Of a stretch of 64,000 nucleotides of DNA, positions 1-9,427 are shown piece after piece. A program made the translations under genes and the position numbers. The stretch spans positions 186,001 through 250,000 of the forward strand of contig NZ_JABWMH010000001.1 in NCBI RefSeq assembly GCF_013371215.1. The letters are read 5' to 3'. Positions within the stretch are counted from its first letter, which is position 1. The number at the start of each line of letters is the position of its first letter. Below the pieces are notes generated by a model. The model searched no databases and had not been told where the DNA came from. It saw only the letters and a list, made by a program, of their open reading frames with translations. This stretch comes from Parasphingorhabdus flavimaris (GTDB taxonomy: Bacteria; Pseudomonadota; Alphaproteobacteria; Sphingomonadales; Sphingomonadaceae).

Positions 1-1869
1 TGCGGCGGCCTCATTGGCTTTGCAGGTTATGCACCAGTCGGCTGTGAAATAGGCGAATACCGGTTGATCGGATGCGCGCAATTCGGAAAGGCGCGCCTCG
101 CTAAACGGTTCGCTTGGCAGGGTCGCCGCAGAATTGCCGGCCAGCTTCTGGCTGTCCATCGCCGCTTCACCGGGCAGGGCGATGATGCCGCCCAATATTG
201 CGGCGACCATTGCCGCGCTGGTCAGCGCTCCGCGGGACGAACCCTTCATCTGCGCGCCGCCAAACCACCACAGGATCAGGGCAACCAGCAGCAGGAATAT
301 CAGCGACAGGCCCAGCGCATCGGTGCCGATCTGACGGCCGAGCAACCAGATCAGGCCGATGCTGGTGAGGAACATCGGGACCGCCATCGCTTTGCGGAAA
401 CCGTCCAGCCAGGGTCCAGGCTTGGGCAATCGACTGCGGATCGCCGGTACGAATGCGATCAGCAGGAACGGCAAGGCAAGGCCGACGCCCAGGCCTGCAA
501 AGATGACCAATGCCGCGACCGGTGGCAGGATGATGGTGGCGCCGAGTGCGGCTGCCATGAACGGGCCGGTGCAGGGCGTAGCGACAAAGGCGGCGAGCGC
601 GCCGGTCCAGAACGAACCGGCTGCCCCGTCTTTCTGGGCCAGCTTGTTGCCGAAATTGACATTGGGCAGTTCGAACATGCCGGCCAGATTGAAACCTATC
701 GCGGTGACCAGCGCGAGCAGGACAAAGATGATCCGCGGGTCTTGCAGCTGGAATGCCCAGCCGACAGCAGCGCCGCTGGCGCGCAGGCCGAGCAGGATGG
801 CACCGAGCGATGTCGCAACCAGCACGACGCCGGCGGTATAGGCGAGCGCATCGCGCCGAACGACGGCTTCATTGCCGCCCGCCTTGGCGAGACTGATCGC
901 TTTCAGGCTGAGAATCGGGAAAACACAGGGCATCAGATTGAGCAGCAGGCCACCGACTATCGCGCCGCCCAGCGCCAGAAACAGCAAGGAAGCCAGATTC
1001 TGGTCCTTTGGGCCGTCTTCGGCCCGAAGCGGCACGCCGGTCATCGCGACCTCGCCCCTGGTCGCGGTGAACGACAGGCCCATGTCATCGCCGATTTTGA
1101 GCACGCCGCTGATCATGTCGAGGCCGTCGCCGCGCGCCTGGGTCTCGAGGATCAGGCGATCTCCGTCCCGGCTGAACTTCTGCGGCGCGGCATAGTCGAC
1201 GATGCCGTCGTTGTGGATGAAGAAATAGGGGGTATCGAGCGCGACACCGGCGGGCAGCGGAATCGACAGCCGGAACAGATCGTCGGTGATGGCAAAGCTG
1301 GCTTCGCTGCCCAAGGGCCGGGGCAGGGCGGCGCGAAAGCCGTCGAACCTTTTGTCGAGCACGATCTCTGCGTCCCTGCCTACGACCTGCAAGGTGATCG
1401 ACATTTCATCCTGCTCGGGCACGCAGATTTCGTCGGTGCAGGACAGCCATTCCGATTTGACCGAAATCGGCAATGGTCCGGGCTGGACCCTGTCGGAAAG
1501 GGTCAGATTGACCAACACCGCATAATCGCCCTTGTAGACATAGTTCATGATGCCGGAGATCAGCAGCCTGTCGGGGACCTGAAACTGGGCTTTGCCCGCA
1601 GTCACCCCTGCAGGCAGGGTCCAGTCAAAGCTCATGCCGATGCCCGCGTCGCCAGGGTTTTCCCAATATCCGTGCCAGGTCGGCTTGGGTTCCATGACGA
1701 AGGCGATGGTCACGTTCTGGCCCGGCTTCACCCTCTGCGATTCGGCAACCATCGTAGCGGGTACGTTCAGTTCGCCATTGCCCATCCGGACCTGTGCTTC
1801 GGCCGTGGGAGCGAAGACCACCGCGGTGAACGCCAGTATTATTGCCAAGATCCGAAAATCAAATGTCAT
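1..1869 (-). CDS. dsbD: DsbD/ScsB-type protein-disulfide reductase (C-terminus cut by window edge)
   Basis: Inner-membrane protein expected to carry electrons from cytoplasmic thioredoxin to periplasmic thiol proteins. The 623 visible residues start with a signal peptide (MTFDFRILAIILAF...PTAEA). A periplasmic DsbD N-terminal-like domain follows to about residue 270, then a multi-pass DsbD membrane domain with the two expected cysteine motifs, LMPCVFPIL and VATPCTGPF. The C-terminal thioredoxin domain has begun at the window edge with its redox motif (DWCITCK). The frame stays open to base 1, so the last part lies outside. The start at 1869 is the first ATG that gives a signal peptide. The gene is divergent from the alkaline phosphatase, with an 84-bp gap. 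Family assignment is firm; the exact partner protein is not known. Confidence 0.93.
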   Translation of the reverse strand, partial: MTFDFRILAIILAFTAVVFAPTAEAQVRMGNGELNVPATMVAESQRVKPGQNVTIAFVMEPKPTWHGYWENPGDAGIGMSFDWTLPAGVTAGKAQFQVPDRLLISGIMNYVYKGDYAVLVNLTLSDRVQPGPLPISVKSEWLSCTDEICVPEQDEMSITLQVVGRDAEIVLDKRFDGFRAALPRPLGSEASFAITDDLFRLSIPLPAGVALDTPYFFIHNDGIVDYAAPQKFSRDGDRLILETQARGDGLDMISGVLKIGDDMGLSFTATRGEVAMTGVPLRAEDGPKDQNLASLLFLALGGAIVGGLLLNLMPCVFPILSLKAISLAKAGGNEAVVRRDALAYTAGVVLVATSLGAILLGLRASGAAVGWAFQLQDPRIIFVLLALVTAIGFNLAGMFELPNVNFGNKLAQKDGAAGSFWTGALAAFVATPCTGPFMAAALGATIILPPVAALVIFAGLGVGLALPFLLIAFVPAIRSRLPKPGPWLDGFRKAMAVPMFLTSIGLIWLLGRQIGTDALGLSLIFLLLVALILWWFGGAQMKGSSRGALTSAAMVAAILGGIIALPGEAAMDSQKLAGNSAATLPSEPFSEARLSELRASDQPVFAYFTADWCITCKANEAAA

Positions 1870-1953
1870 CAAAACGCACCATTTCCTGTTTAATCGCATT
1901 TAGGCTATCGCTAGACAGCATATCATAGCCGCTTTCATCAGTGAGGACCATTC

Positions 1954-3627
1954 GTGCAAAAATCGATCATTGTTACAGCTCTTGCCACGCTTATCACATT
2001 TTCCGGCGCCGCAAATGCCGAAGATCATATAGCAGCAGATGAAGCCAGTCCAAAGCTGGTGGTCGCCATTTCCGTCGACCAGTTATCCGCCGATCTGTTC
2101 GCCGAATATCGCAACAGTTTCACCGGCGGTCTGAAACGTCTGGCGAGCGGCGTGGTGTTCCCCTCCGGCTATCAGTCCCACGCGGCGACCGAAACCTGTC
2201 CCGGCCATTCGACGATCATGACGGGCGTCCATTCGGGACGGGCCGGGATCATCGCCAACAACTGGATCGACCTGTCGATCAAGCGGGATGACAAGACCGT
2301 CTATTGCGCCGAGGACGAGCGGATCGAGGGCACCAGCTTCGGCGATATCACGGCGGCGACCCAGGGCGATTATGTTGCATCATCATGGCATCTTCTGGTC
2401 CCGACGCTGGGCGAGCGGCTCAAGAAAGTCTCGCCGAAATCGCGCAATGTTGCGGTGGCCGGCAAGGATCGCTCCGCCTTGATGATGGGCGGCAAGGATG
2501 TCGACGAAATCTACTGGTGGAAAGGCAACGGTTTCACCACGTTAGTCGGTCGTGGCATGTCCTCTTCGATGACCGCGCTGAACAAGAACATCGGTGAAAC
2601 AATCAACAAGGCCCGTCCGGCCTATGCGGTTCCCGCCCATTGCGAGGCGCGCAACGCAAAAATCGCGCATGGCGATGACAAATCCGTTGGCGATTACGCA
2701 TTCCAGCGGCCCGACGGCGCTGCGCAAATCTTCCGCGGATCGCCCGATTTTGACGCTGCGGTTCTTACCGCGGCAACGACATTGGTGAATGACCACAAGC
2801 TGGGTCAGGGAGAGGCCACCGATATTCTGTCGATCAGCCTGGCCGCAACCGACTATATTGGCCACGCTTTCGGTACCGCCGGTCTCGAAATGTGCATCCA
2901 GATGAGCGCACTCGACCAGTCCATCGGCGACTTTTTCAACGTCCTGGACAGTCAGAACATCGATTATGTCGTCATGCTGACCGCCGATCATGGCGGTCTC
3001 GACCTGCCGGAGCGGATGCAGCTTCAGGGCGTACCGATGGCGCAGCGGGTCGACAGCGAACTCAATGCCAAGACGATCGGCGCGGCGGTTGCCAAGCAAT
3101 TGAACCTCGATAGCGAAAAGCCCGTCCTTCATGCCGACGGACCGTTTGGCGATTATTATATCAGTCTGGATTTATCCGAAGGCCAGCGGGCTGCAGTCAA
3201 GAAAAGCGCGATGGCGCTGATCGCGGCCCATCCTCAGGTAGAAATGGTGCTCGATCACGACGAGATATTGGCCACCGAAATCTCGCGCGAAGCGCCCGAG
3301 CAATGGACCATGCTGCAGCGCGCCCGCGCATCGTTTCACCCTGACCGGTCCGGCGACTTTGTCGTGCTGCTCAAAAAGGCGATCACCCCGATCGCGACAA
3401 CCGCGCGCGGATATGTCGCCACCCACGGTAGCCCCTGGGATTATGACCGCCGCGTCCCGATGCTGTTCTGGCGGGAAGGCATCCGGCATTTTGAACAGCC
3501 TCTGTCGGTGATGACCGTGGATATCGCCCCGACGCTCGGCGCGCTCATCGGCGTCGATATTCCGGCGGAGGAAACCGATGGAAAATGTCTCGATCTCGAT
3601 GGTGGTCCGGCCAATAGCTGCGAATGA
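1954..3627 (+). CDS. PafA-type alkaline phosphatase (phosphodiesterase/NPP superfamily)
   Basis: Probable exported phosphatase that releases phosphate from organic esters. The 557 residues begin with a signal peptide (to about residue 22, ...AANA). Family features include the metal-binding SVDQL, the nucleophile block TCPGHSTIMTG with Thr81, the following NNW, and the K-x-R pair in GKDRSA near 171-173. That pair marks monoesterase PafA-type enzymes rather than phosphodiesterases. Later metal ligands are TADHGG and ATHGSPW. Translation starts at a GTG with GTGAGGA 6 nt upstream. It ends 15 bp from the convergent beta-helix gene with no clear terminator. A near-miss of a Pho box lies upstream (rejected list), so phosphate control is possible but not shown. 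Confidence 0.9.
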   Translation: MQKSIIVTALATLITFSGAANAEDHIAADEASPKLVVAISVDQLSADLFAEYRNSFTGGLKRLASGVVFPSGYQSHAATETCPGHSTIMTGVHSGRAGIIANNWIDLSIKRDDKTVYCAEDERIEGTSFGDITAATQGDYVASSWHLLVPTLGERLKKVSPKSRNVAVAGKDRSALMMGGKDVDEIYWWKGNGFTTLVGRGMSSSMTALNKNIGETINKARPAYAVPAHCEARNAKIAHGDDKSVGDYAFQRPDGAAQIFRGSPDFDAAVLTAATTLVNDHKLGQGEATDILSISLAATDYIGHAFGTAGLEMCIQMSALDQSIGDFFNVLDSQNIDYVVMLTADHGGLDLPERMQLQGVPMAQRVDSELNAKTIGAAVAKQLNLDSEKPVLHADGPFGDYYISLDLSEGQRAAVKKSAMALIAAHPQVEMVLDHDEILATEISREAPEQWTMLQRARASFHPDRSGDFVVLLKKAITPIATTARGYVATHGSPWDYDRRVPMLFWREGIRHFEQPLSVMTVDIAPTLGALIGVDIPAEETDGKCLDLDGGPANSCE

Positions 3628-3642
3628 ACTAGCGGCCTGACC

Positions 3643-4587
3643 CTAGCGCCGCTGGTAGCGGGTCAGTCCCTGACCGAGACTGTTGTTGGCAATGCGCAGC
3701 TGATCGCCGCTCCAGTCTGCCACGAACCAGGTGTTGCGCTTGACGCCCCTGGCGAGCGACGCGCTGTTGCTGTGGATGTTGAGGCCGGCGGAGCTATTGT
3801 CTTTGCCTTCGGCGGCGATGGCGATGAAGGCGCTCCAGTTTTCCTTGTTCTGGCCCTGGACAAAGACATTGCCGCTGATCACGCCGGTGGCGCCGGCTGG
3901 CAGGTCGATCATATAATTGGTGGTGCGGCCCTGGGTGTCGTCAAAACTGTTGTTGTTGATCGTCGCCCTGGGTGCGCGGCTCTTGACATAATGGCCACCG
4001 CTGCCTTTTTCGAAACGGCTGTTGGTCACCTTGAGCGAACCGAATCCGCCGATATAGAGGCTGTGGGCACAGGACAGGCCGCGATCGCAGCGTCCCAGAC
4101 GCTGGAAGGTTGACCGGTCGATGACGATTTCGGCGCTGCGATCATCGGCGCTCAATATGCCCTGTTCGGCGTTGCGGAACATCGCGTTGTAAACATAGAG
4201 ATCGCCACGCTCGATCCGAATCCCGGCGCCATTGCCATCGGCTACGCCCTGGTTCTGGAATATGATCCCGTCGATCGTCGCGGCTTTTCCGCGCAGGACG
4301 AGCGATGCCTTGCCTTCGCAGATGCCGCCGTCAAAAATGGTCTGGCCTGGTACGGAAGCTTTGTAGGTGATCCGGCCTGCGGTCTGGACCGCGCAATCGC
4401 CATATGCGCCGGGCGCGATGACGATAGTGCCATTATTGCCGCCGATCGCTGCGACCGCGTCCGACAATCGGCCAAAGGTCTGCCCGGTCTCGACAACCTT
4501 GAACGCACCGCTCCGCTGGGCCTGCGCGGTGGTTCCGGCAAGCGAGAGTGAGAGCATTGCTGCGATCAACGGGGTCTTGAGCTTCAT
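3643..4587 (-). CDS. Secreted right-handed parallel beta-helix repeat protein
   Basis: 314-residue exported protein of unknown substrate. A signal peptide (MKLKTPLIAAMLSLSLAGTTAQA) is followed by repeated short turns typical of pectate-lyase-like parallel beta-helices: IVIAPGAYGDC, FDGGICEG, GIRIERGDLYVYN, ATINNNSF, ISGNVFVQ, LNIHSNSA. There are four cysteines, which could form disulfides in the periplasm. The start at 4587 is chosen because CAGGA lies 8 nt upstream and the signal peptide begins there; longer in-frame starts have no such site. It lies downstream of metH on the same strand, 134 bp away, without obvious functional link. It could be a polysaccharide-binding or lyase protein, but no catalytic residues can be assigned. 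Confidence 0.75.
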   Translation of the reverse strand: MKLKTPLIAAMLSLSLAGTTAQAQRSGAFKVVETGQTFGRLSDAVAAIGGNNGTIVIAPGAYGDCAVQTAGRITYKASVPGQTIFDGGICEGKASLVLRGKAATIDGIIFQNQGVADGNGAGIRIERGDLYVYNAMFRNAEQGILSADDRSAEIVIDRSTFQRLGRCDRGLSCAHSLYIGGFGSLKVTNSRFEKGSGGHYVKSRAPRATINNNSFDDTQGRTTNYMIDLPAGATGVISGNVFVQGQNKENWSAFIAIAAEGKDNSSAGLNIHSNSASLARGVKRNTWFVADWSGDQLRIANNSLGQGLTRYQRR

Positions 4588-4721
4588 TTCGGTCATCCTG
4601 ACTCGGGGGGAGTATAGCAGTTTCATTACCGCCAGCCGCGATATCAAACAATATCAATACTTGGCCTGTCCCAGATGAATTCAGGCTGAGCGAGAGAAGT
4701 TAAACGGTTAATTCAGTCCGT

Positions 4722-7352
4722 CTATTCGTTCAGATTTGGGCGCAGCCATTGCCGTGCCTGATCGATCGAGGCATCGCGCCGGTTGGCATAATCCTCCACC
4801 TGATCCTCGCCGATCCGCGCGACCCCGAAATAATCGGCCTGCGGATGGGCGAAATAGAAACCCGACACCGCGGCCGTTGGCGTCATGGCAAAACCGCTGG
4901 TCAGCTCGATGCCGGTGTTGGCCGTAGCGTCCAGCATGTCGAACAGGATCGGCTTGAGACTATGGTCGGGGCAGGCCGGATAGCCGGGGGCAGGGCGGAT
5001 GCCTTGATATTTTTCGCGGATCAGATCCTGATTGTTCAAATTCTCGTCGGCAGCATAGCCCCAGAGATCCTTGCGGACATGTTCGTGCATGCGTTCGGCA
5101 AAGGCTTCGGCAAAACGGTCGGCAAGCGCTTTTAAGAGAATGCTGTTATAGTCATCCTTGTCCATCTCGAACCGCTGGACATGTTCCTCGATGCCGTGGC
5201 CGGCGGTGACGGCGAAGCCGCCGATCCAGTCGTCCTCGGTATCGATGAAGTCGGCCAGACAATTATTCGCCTTGCCGCCGCGCTTGACCACCTGCTGCCG
5301 CAGCATCGGCAAGCTATATTCTGCGTTGTCCGGCGAAACGAGAATATCATCATTCTCCCGTCGCGCCCGCCACAGTCCGGCCACACCTTTAGCTGTCAGC
5401 CATTTTTCCTCGATGATCTGGTCGAGCATTGCCTGCGCATCGCGGAACAGGTCGGTCGCGCTCTCGCCGACAATCTTGTCGGTCAATATGGCTGGATAAT
5501 TGCCGGCCAGTTCCCACGCCCGGAAAAACGGTGTCCAGTCGATATAGTCGCGTAGCTCGGCAAGGTCCCAGTCCTCATAGACGTGCAATCCCGGCTTGGC
5601 CGGAGCCGGAGCCTTAAGGCTCATGTCGACCACGGCGGAATTGGCGCGCGCCTCTTCCAGCGACGCCAGCTTTTTCCCGGTCTTGCCAGCGCGGGCGATC
5701 CGGACCTGCTCGTAATCCTCCCGGGTTTTGGCGATAAAGCCTTCCGCCTGGGTGTCGCTGACCAGTTGCGACGCGACGCCGACAGCGCGGCTCGCATCGA
5801 GCACATAGATGGTCGGGCCGCTATAGGCGGGTTCGATGCGCAGCGCGGTATGGGTTTTGGACGTGGTCGCGCCGCCGATCAGCAGCGGCATGGTCATTTT
5901 CGCCCGCTCCATTTCTTCCGCCACGGTCACCATCTCGTCGAGCGACGGGGTGATCAGCCCGGACAGACCGATAATATCCGCGTCATTTTCATTCGCGGCC
6001 TTCAATATGTCGGTCCAGGCGACCATCACGCCGAGATCAATGACTTCAAAGCCGTTGCACTGCAGCACCACGCCGACGATATTCTTGCCGATATCGTGCA
6101 CATCTCCCTTGACCGTGGCCATGATGATCTTGCCCTTGCCCTTGGCATTTTCGTCCTTCTCGGCCTCGATATAGGGGAAGAGATGGGCGACCGCTTTCTT
6201 CATCACGCGGGCGGATTTCACCACCTGCGGCAGGAACATCTTGCCCGACCCGAACAGGTCGCCGACGACGTTCATGCCGTCCATCAGCGGGCCCTCGATC
6301 ACCTCGATCGGACGGCCTTCGCGTGCCTTGACGGCCAGACGCATTTCCTCGGTATCTTCGATGATATGCGCGTCGATGCCCTTGACGAGCGCATGTTCGA
6401 GCCGCTTGTGCACTTCATAGCCGCGCCATTCCGCTGCAGCCTTTTCCGCCACTTCATCTGTGCCGCGGAATTTCTCGGCCAGCGTGATCAGCCGGTCGGT
6501 CGCATCGTCGCGGCGGTCGAATATGACATCCTCGCAAAGCTCGCGCAGTTCCGGGTCGATATCGTCATAAATATCCAGCTGGCCGGCGTTGACGATCGCC
6601 ATGTCCATGCCCGCAGGAATTGCGTGATAGAGAAAGACGCTGTGCATTGCCTTGCGCACCGGCTCGTTGCCGCGGAAGCTGAACGACAGATTAGACAGAC
6701 CGCCGGAGATATGGACATGCGGGCAGCGTTTCCTGATTTCGCGGGTGGCCTCGATGAAATCGATGCCATAGCGGCGATGCTCGTCAATGCCAGTGGCAAT
6801 GGCAAAGACATTGGGGTCGAAGATAATATCTTCCGGCGGAAAACATATCCCGGTCAGCAGCTTGTAGGCGCGTTCGCAAATCTCGACCTTGCGGTCTTTG
6901 GTGTCCGCCTGTCCGGTCTCATCAAAGGCCATGACCACGACGGCGGCGCCATAAGCCATGCATTTGCGCGCGTGGCTCAGGAATTCTTCCTCGCCTTCCT
7001 TCATCGAGATGCTGTTGACGATCGGCTTGCCGGAGACGCATTTCAGGCCTGCCTCGATCACCGACCATTTGCTGCTGTCGATCATCACCGGCACCCGCGC
7101 GATATCGGGCTCGGCGGAAATCAGCTTGAGAAAGGTGGTCATCGCGTGATGTGCGTCGAGCAGGCCTTCGTCCATGTTGATATCGATCACCTGTGCGCCA
7201 TTCTCGACCTGCTGGCGGGCGACCTCGACCGCGGCTTCGTAATCGTCGTTGAGGATCAGCTTCTTGAAGCGGGCAGAGCCGGTAACATTGGTGCGTTCGC
7301 CGATATTGACGAAATTGGTGGAAGAGGGTTGGTTCATAATTCGTGATGTCAT
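4722..7352 (-). CDS. metH: Cobalamin-dependent methionine synthase, C-terminal part (folate, B12 and reactivation domains)
   Basis: Carries methyl groups from methyltetrahydrofolate through cobalamin to homocysteine, together with the separate N-terminal subunit encoded just upstream. The 876 residues hold the pterin-binding domain (from [11 protein letters not shown] to about 290), the helical cap and B12 domain with the cobalamin-ligand motif DVHDIG near 415, and the AdoMet-binding reactivation domain with [12 protein letters not shown] near 795. The homocysteine domain is absent, not lost: it is in the adjacent gene. Together the two products (876 + 349) equal the length of single-chain E. 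coli MetH. Start 7352 (ATG) is preferred; 7337 is also possible. It is last in the methionine operon, 72 bp after the N-terminal gene. Confidence 0.96.
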   Translation of the reverse strand: MTSRIMNQPSSTNFVNIGERTNVTGSARFKKLILNDDYEAAVEVARQQVENGAQVIDINMDEGLLDAHHAMTTFLKLISAEPDIARVPVMIDSSKWSVIEAGLKCVSGKPIVNSISMKEGEEEFLSHARKCMAYGAAVVVMAFDETGQADTKDRKVEICERAYKLLTGICFPPEDIIFDPNVFAIATGIDEHRRYGIDFIEATREIRKRCPHVHISGGLSNLSFSFRGNEPVRKAMHSVFLYHAIPAGMDMAIVNAGQLDIYDDIDPELRELCEDVIFDRRDDATDRLITLAEKFRGTDEVAEKAAAEWRGYEVHKRLEHALVKGIDAHIIEDTEEMRLAVKAREGRPIEVIEGPLMDGMNVVGDLFGSGKMFLPQVVKSARVMKKAVAHLFPYIEAEKDENAKGKGKIIMATVKGDVHDIGKNIVGVVLQCNGFEVIDLGVMVAWTDILKAANENDADIIGLSGLITPSLDEMVTVAEEMERAKMTMPLLIGGATTSKTHTALRIEPAYSGPTIYVLDASRAVGVASQLVSDTQAEGFIAKTREDYEQVRIARAGKTGKKLASLEEARANSAVVDMSLKAPAPAKPGLHVYEDWDLAELRDYIDWTPFFRAWELAGNYPAILTDKIVGESATDLFRDAQAMLDQIIEEKWLTAKGVAGLWRARRENDDILVSPDNAEYSLPMLRQQVVKRGGKANNCLADFIDTEDDWIGGFAVTAGHGIEEHVQRFEMDKDDYNSILLKALADRFAEAFAERMHEHVRKDLWGYAADENLNNQDLIREKYQGIRPAPGYPACPDHSLKPILFDMLDATANTGIELTSGFAMTPTAAVSGFYFAHPQADYFGVARIGEDQVEDYANRRDASIDQARQWLRPNLNE

Positions 7353-7424
7353 CCGTTGGTCTCGCCCGAAGCCGGGAAGCAATTAACAGTCTGTTCGGTC
7401 CGCTGCGCTGCGGGTGCCGGGCGT

Positions 7425-8474
7425 CTATGCCGCCATGTTGAACGGTTCCAGCCCAGACAGGCGGGTGTGGACGGATATGCTCGGTATCTTGCGCGGTTCC
7501 TGATCGGCCACGGCCCTGGCAATCGCAGCAATATGCTCCGGCGTCGTGCCACAGCAGCCACCGACGATATTGACCAGACCATCTTTCAGCCAGTCACCGA
7601 TCAATTCTGCCGTTTCTTGCGGCATTTCGTCATATTCGCCGAGATCATTGGGCAGACCGGCATTGGGGTAGGCCATGATCAGCGTATCCGCCTCTTTCGA
7701 CAGCATCGCCAGATGCGGGCGGAGCTGGTCGGCGCCGAAGGAACAGTTGAGACCGATGGTCAGCGGTTTCAGATGCCGCACCGCGTGCCAGAAGGCCTCG
7801 ACCGTATGGCCAGACAGATTGCGGCCTGACAGGTCGGTCAGCGTCATCGATATCATCAGCGGCACGTCCCGCCCGCTTGCCTCTACCGCTTCCATCGCCG
7901 CCATCCCGGCGCATTTGGCGTTGAGCGTGTCGAATATGGTTTCGATCAGCAGAAAGTCGACCCCGCCTTCGAGCAGGGCATCGCATTGCGCGCGGTAGAC
8001 GCCCTTGAGAAAATCATAGTCAATCTCGCGAAAGCCGGGATCGTTGACGTCGGGTGACAGCGACAAGGTCTTGTTGGTCGGACCGATTGATCCGGCGACA
8101 AAGCGGGGGCGTCCATCCCTGGCTTCTGCCTTGTCGCAAGCCGCCCGCGCAATTTCTGCCGATTTCACATTCAGTTCGCGAACAAGATGCTCGCAGCCAT
8201 AATCGGCCTGGCTGATCTCGGTCGAGCTGAACGTATTGGTTTCGACAATATCGGCGCCCGCTTCGAGATAGGCCGTGTGAATGGCTTCGATAATATCCGG
8301 ACGGGTCAGGCTGAGCAGGTCGTTATTGCCCTTCTGGTCATCGGTCAGGTCCAGACTGCCGCGATAATCCTCTTCGCCAAGCCGGTAATTCTGGATCGCG
8401 GTGCCATAGCCGCCATCAAATACGAGGATGCGTTCCGCAGCCAGTTTCTGCAATTGTTCGCGTGCGCTGGTCAT
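7425..8474 (-). CDS. metH: Methionine synthase homocysteine-binding subunit (split MetH N-terminal half)
   Basis: 349-residue homocysteine S-methyltransferase domain (TIM barrel) that binds homocysteine through zinc. The three zinc cysteines are visible in [10 protein letters not shown] and in [10 protein letters not shown]. The N-terminus reads [25 protein letters not shown], as in full-length MetH. The protein stops where E. coli MetH would enter its folate domain, and the rest is encoded by the following gene, so the enzyme is presumably assembled from two chains. The ATG overlaps the TGA of metF (ATGA), which implies translational coupling. A lone Bhmt/MmuM-type enzyme is the alternative reading, but the position and complementary domain content argue for split MetH. 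Confidence 0.94.
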   Translation of the reverse strand: MTSAREQLQKLAAERILVFDGGYGTAIQNYRLGEEDYRGSLDLTDDQKGNNDLLSLTRPDIIEAIHTAYLEAGADIVETNTFSSTEISQADYGCEHLVRELNVKSAEIARAACDKAEARDGRPRFVAGSIGPTNKTLSLSPDVNDPGFREIDYDFLKGVYRAQCDALLEGGVDFLLIETIFDTLNAKCAGMAAMEAVEASGRDVPLMISMTLTDLSGRNLSGHTVEAFWHAVRHLKPLTIGLNCSFGADQLRPHLAMLSKEADTLIMAYPNAGLPNDLGEYDEMPQETAELIGDWLKDGLVNIVGGCCGTTPEHIAAIARAVADQEPRKIPSISVHTRLSGLEPFNMAA

Positions 8475-9427
8475 GCTGCTTTCTCCTGTCGACCGCCACC
8501 GGGACGCTTGCCGAGCAAATGGCAAATGGCATAGCTCAGCTCGGCCCGGTTGAGCGTGTAAAAATGAAACTGGCGAACGCCACCGGCATATAACTTGCGG
8601 CACAATTCCGCTGCCACCGTGGCGGCGATCAATTGCCGCGCCGAAGGATGGTCATCCAGACCCTCGAACAGGTCATTCATCCACGGCGGAATTTCGGCGC
8701 CGCACATGCCTGCAAATTTGCGGGTCTGGGCGACGTTGGAAACCGGCAGAATGCCGGGCACCAGCTCGGCGTCGATACCGGCTGCGGCCGCAGCATCGCG
8801 AAAGCGGAAGAAGGCCTCTGCGGTAAAGAAGAACTGCGTGATCGCCCGGCTTGCTCCGGCATCCAGCTTGCGTTTGAGATTGTCGAGGTCGGCTTGCGGG
8901 CAGTCGGCTTCCGGATGGGTCTCCGGATAGGCGGCGACCGATATTTCGAACGGGGCGATGTCGGTCAGACCCTTTACCAGTTCCGCGGCGCTGGCATATC
9001 CTTGCGGATGGGGCTCAAAAGTCTGTCCTTCCGCAGGTGGATCGCCGCGCAATGCCACAATGTGCCGGACGCCGGCTTCCCAATAAGCTCTGGCGACTTC
9101 CGCAATCTCGTCCTTGCTAGCGTCGACGCAGGTCAGATGTGCCGCAGCCGGGATATTGGTTTCCTTGGCAATTCGCGCCACCGTCGCATGGGTGCGTTCG
9201 CGGGTGGTTCCACCGGCCCCGTAAGTTACGGAAACGAAGCGTGGGTTGAGCGGCTCGAGCGTGACCACGCTGTCCCACAGGGTCTTTTCCATCTTTTCCG
9301 ATTTGGGCGGGAAAAATTCAAAGGAGACATCGGCATCTCCGCTCAATCCGGCAAAGAGCGGAACATCAAGCGCCCGTTTGGCCTCTTCCAGCTCGCTGAG
9401 GGCCATCGGCCGGGTCGGGTTGCTCAT
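8471..9427 (-). CDS. metF: 5,10-methylenetetrahydrofolate reductase
   Basis: Flavoenzyme that makes 5-methyltetrahydrofolate, the methyl donor for the methionine synthase encoded downstream. The 318 residues show the FAD-dependent TIM-barrel signatures: SFEFFPPKSEKMEKTLWDSV at the N-terminus, FVSVTYGAGGTTRERT, AAHLTCVDASKDE, and IVALRGDPP. The length is that of the bacterial short form. The ATG at 9427 overlaps the TGA of the upstream regulator gene, and the TGA at its own end overlaps the metH N-terminal start, so regulator, metF and metH read as one coupled unit. An upstream in-frame extension is only the shadow of the regulator gene. Confidence 0.97.
   Translation of the reverse strand: MSNPTRPMALSELEEAKRALDVPLFAGLSGDADVSFEFFPPKSEKMEKTLWDSVVTLEPLNPRFVSVTYGAGGTTRERTHATVARIAKETNIPAAAHLTCVDASKDEIAEVARAYWEAGVRHIVALRGDPPAEGQTFEPHPQGYASAAELVKGLTDIAPFEISVAAYPETHPEADCPQADLDNLKRKLDAGASRAITQFFFTAEAFFRFRDAAAAAGIDAELVPGILPVSNVAQTRKFAGMCGAEIPPWMNDLFEGLDDHPSARQLIAATVAAELCRKLYAGGVRQFHFYTLNRAELSYAICHLLGKRPGGGRQEKAA

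Noticed and set aside
64-1893. 609-codon plus-strand frame
   Set aside because: Antisense to dsbD; the minus strand encodes signal peptide, membrane domain and CxxC motifs, while this frame is low-complexity Arg/Gln/Asp-rich.
1920-1938. ATATCAT-N5-CTTTCAT before the alkaline phosphatase as Pho box
   Set aside because: Spacing is 5 instead of 4 and the first repeat matches only 5 of 7; too weak to call, though expression tests could decide.
5583-7346. 587-codon plus-strand frame
   Set aside because: Antisense shadow of metH; no domain, composition typical of GC-rich reverse frames.
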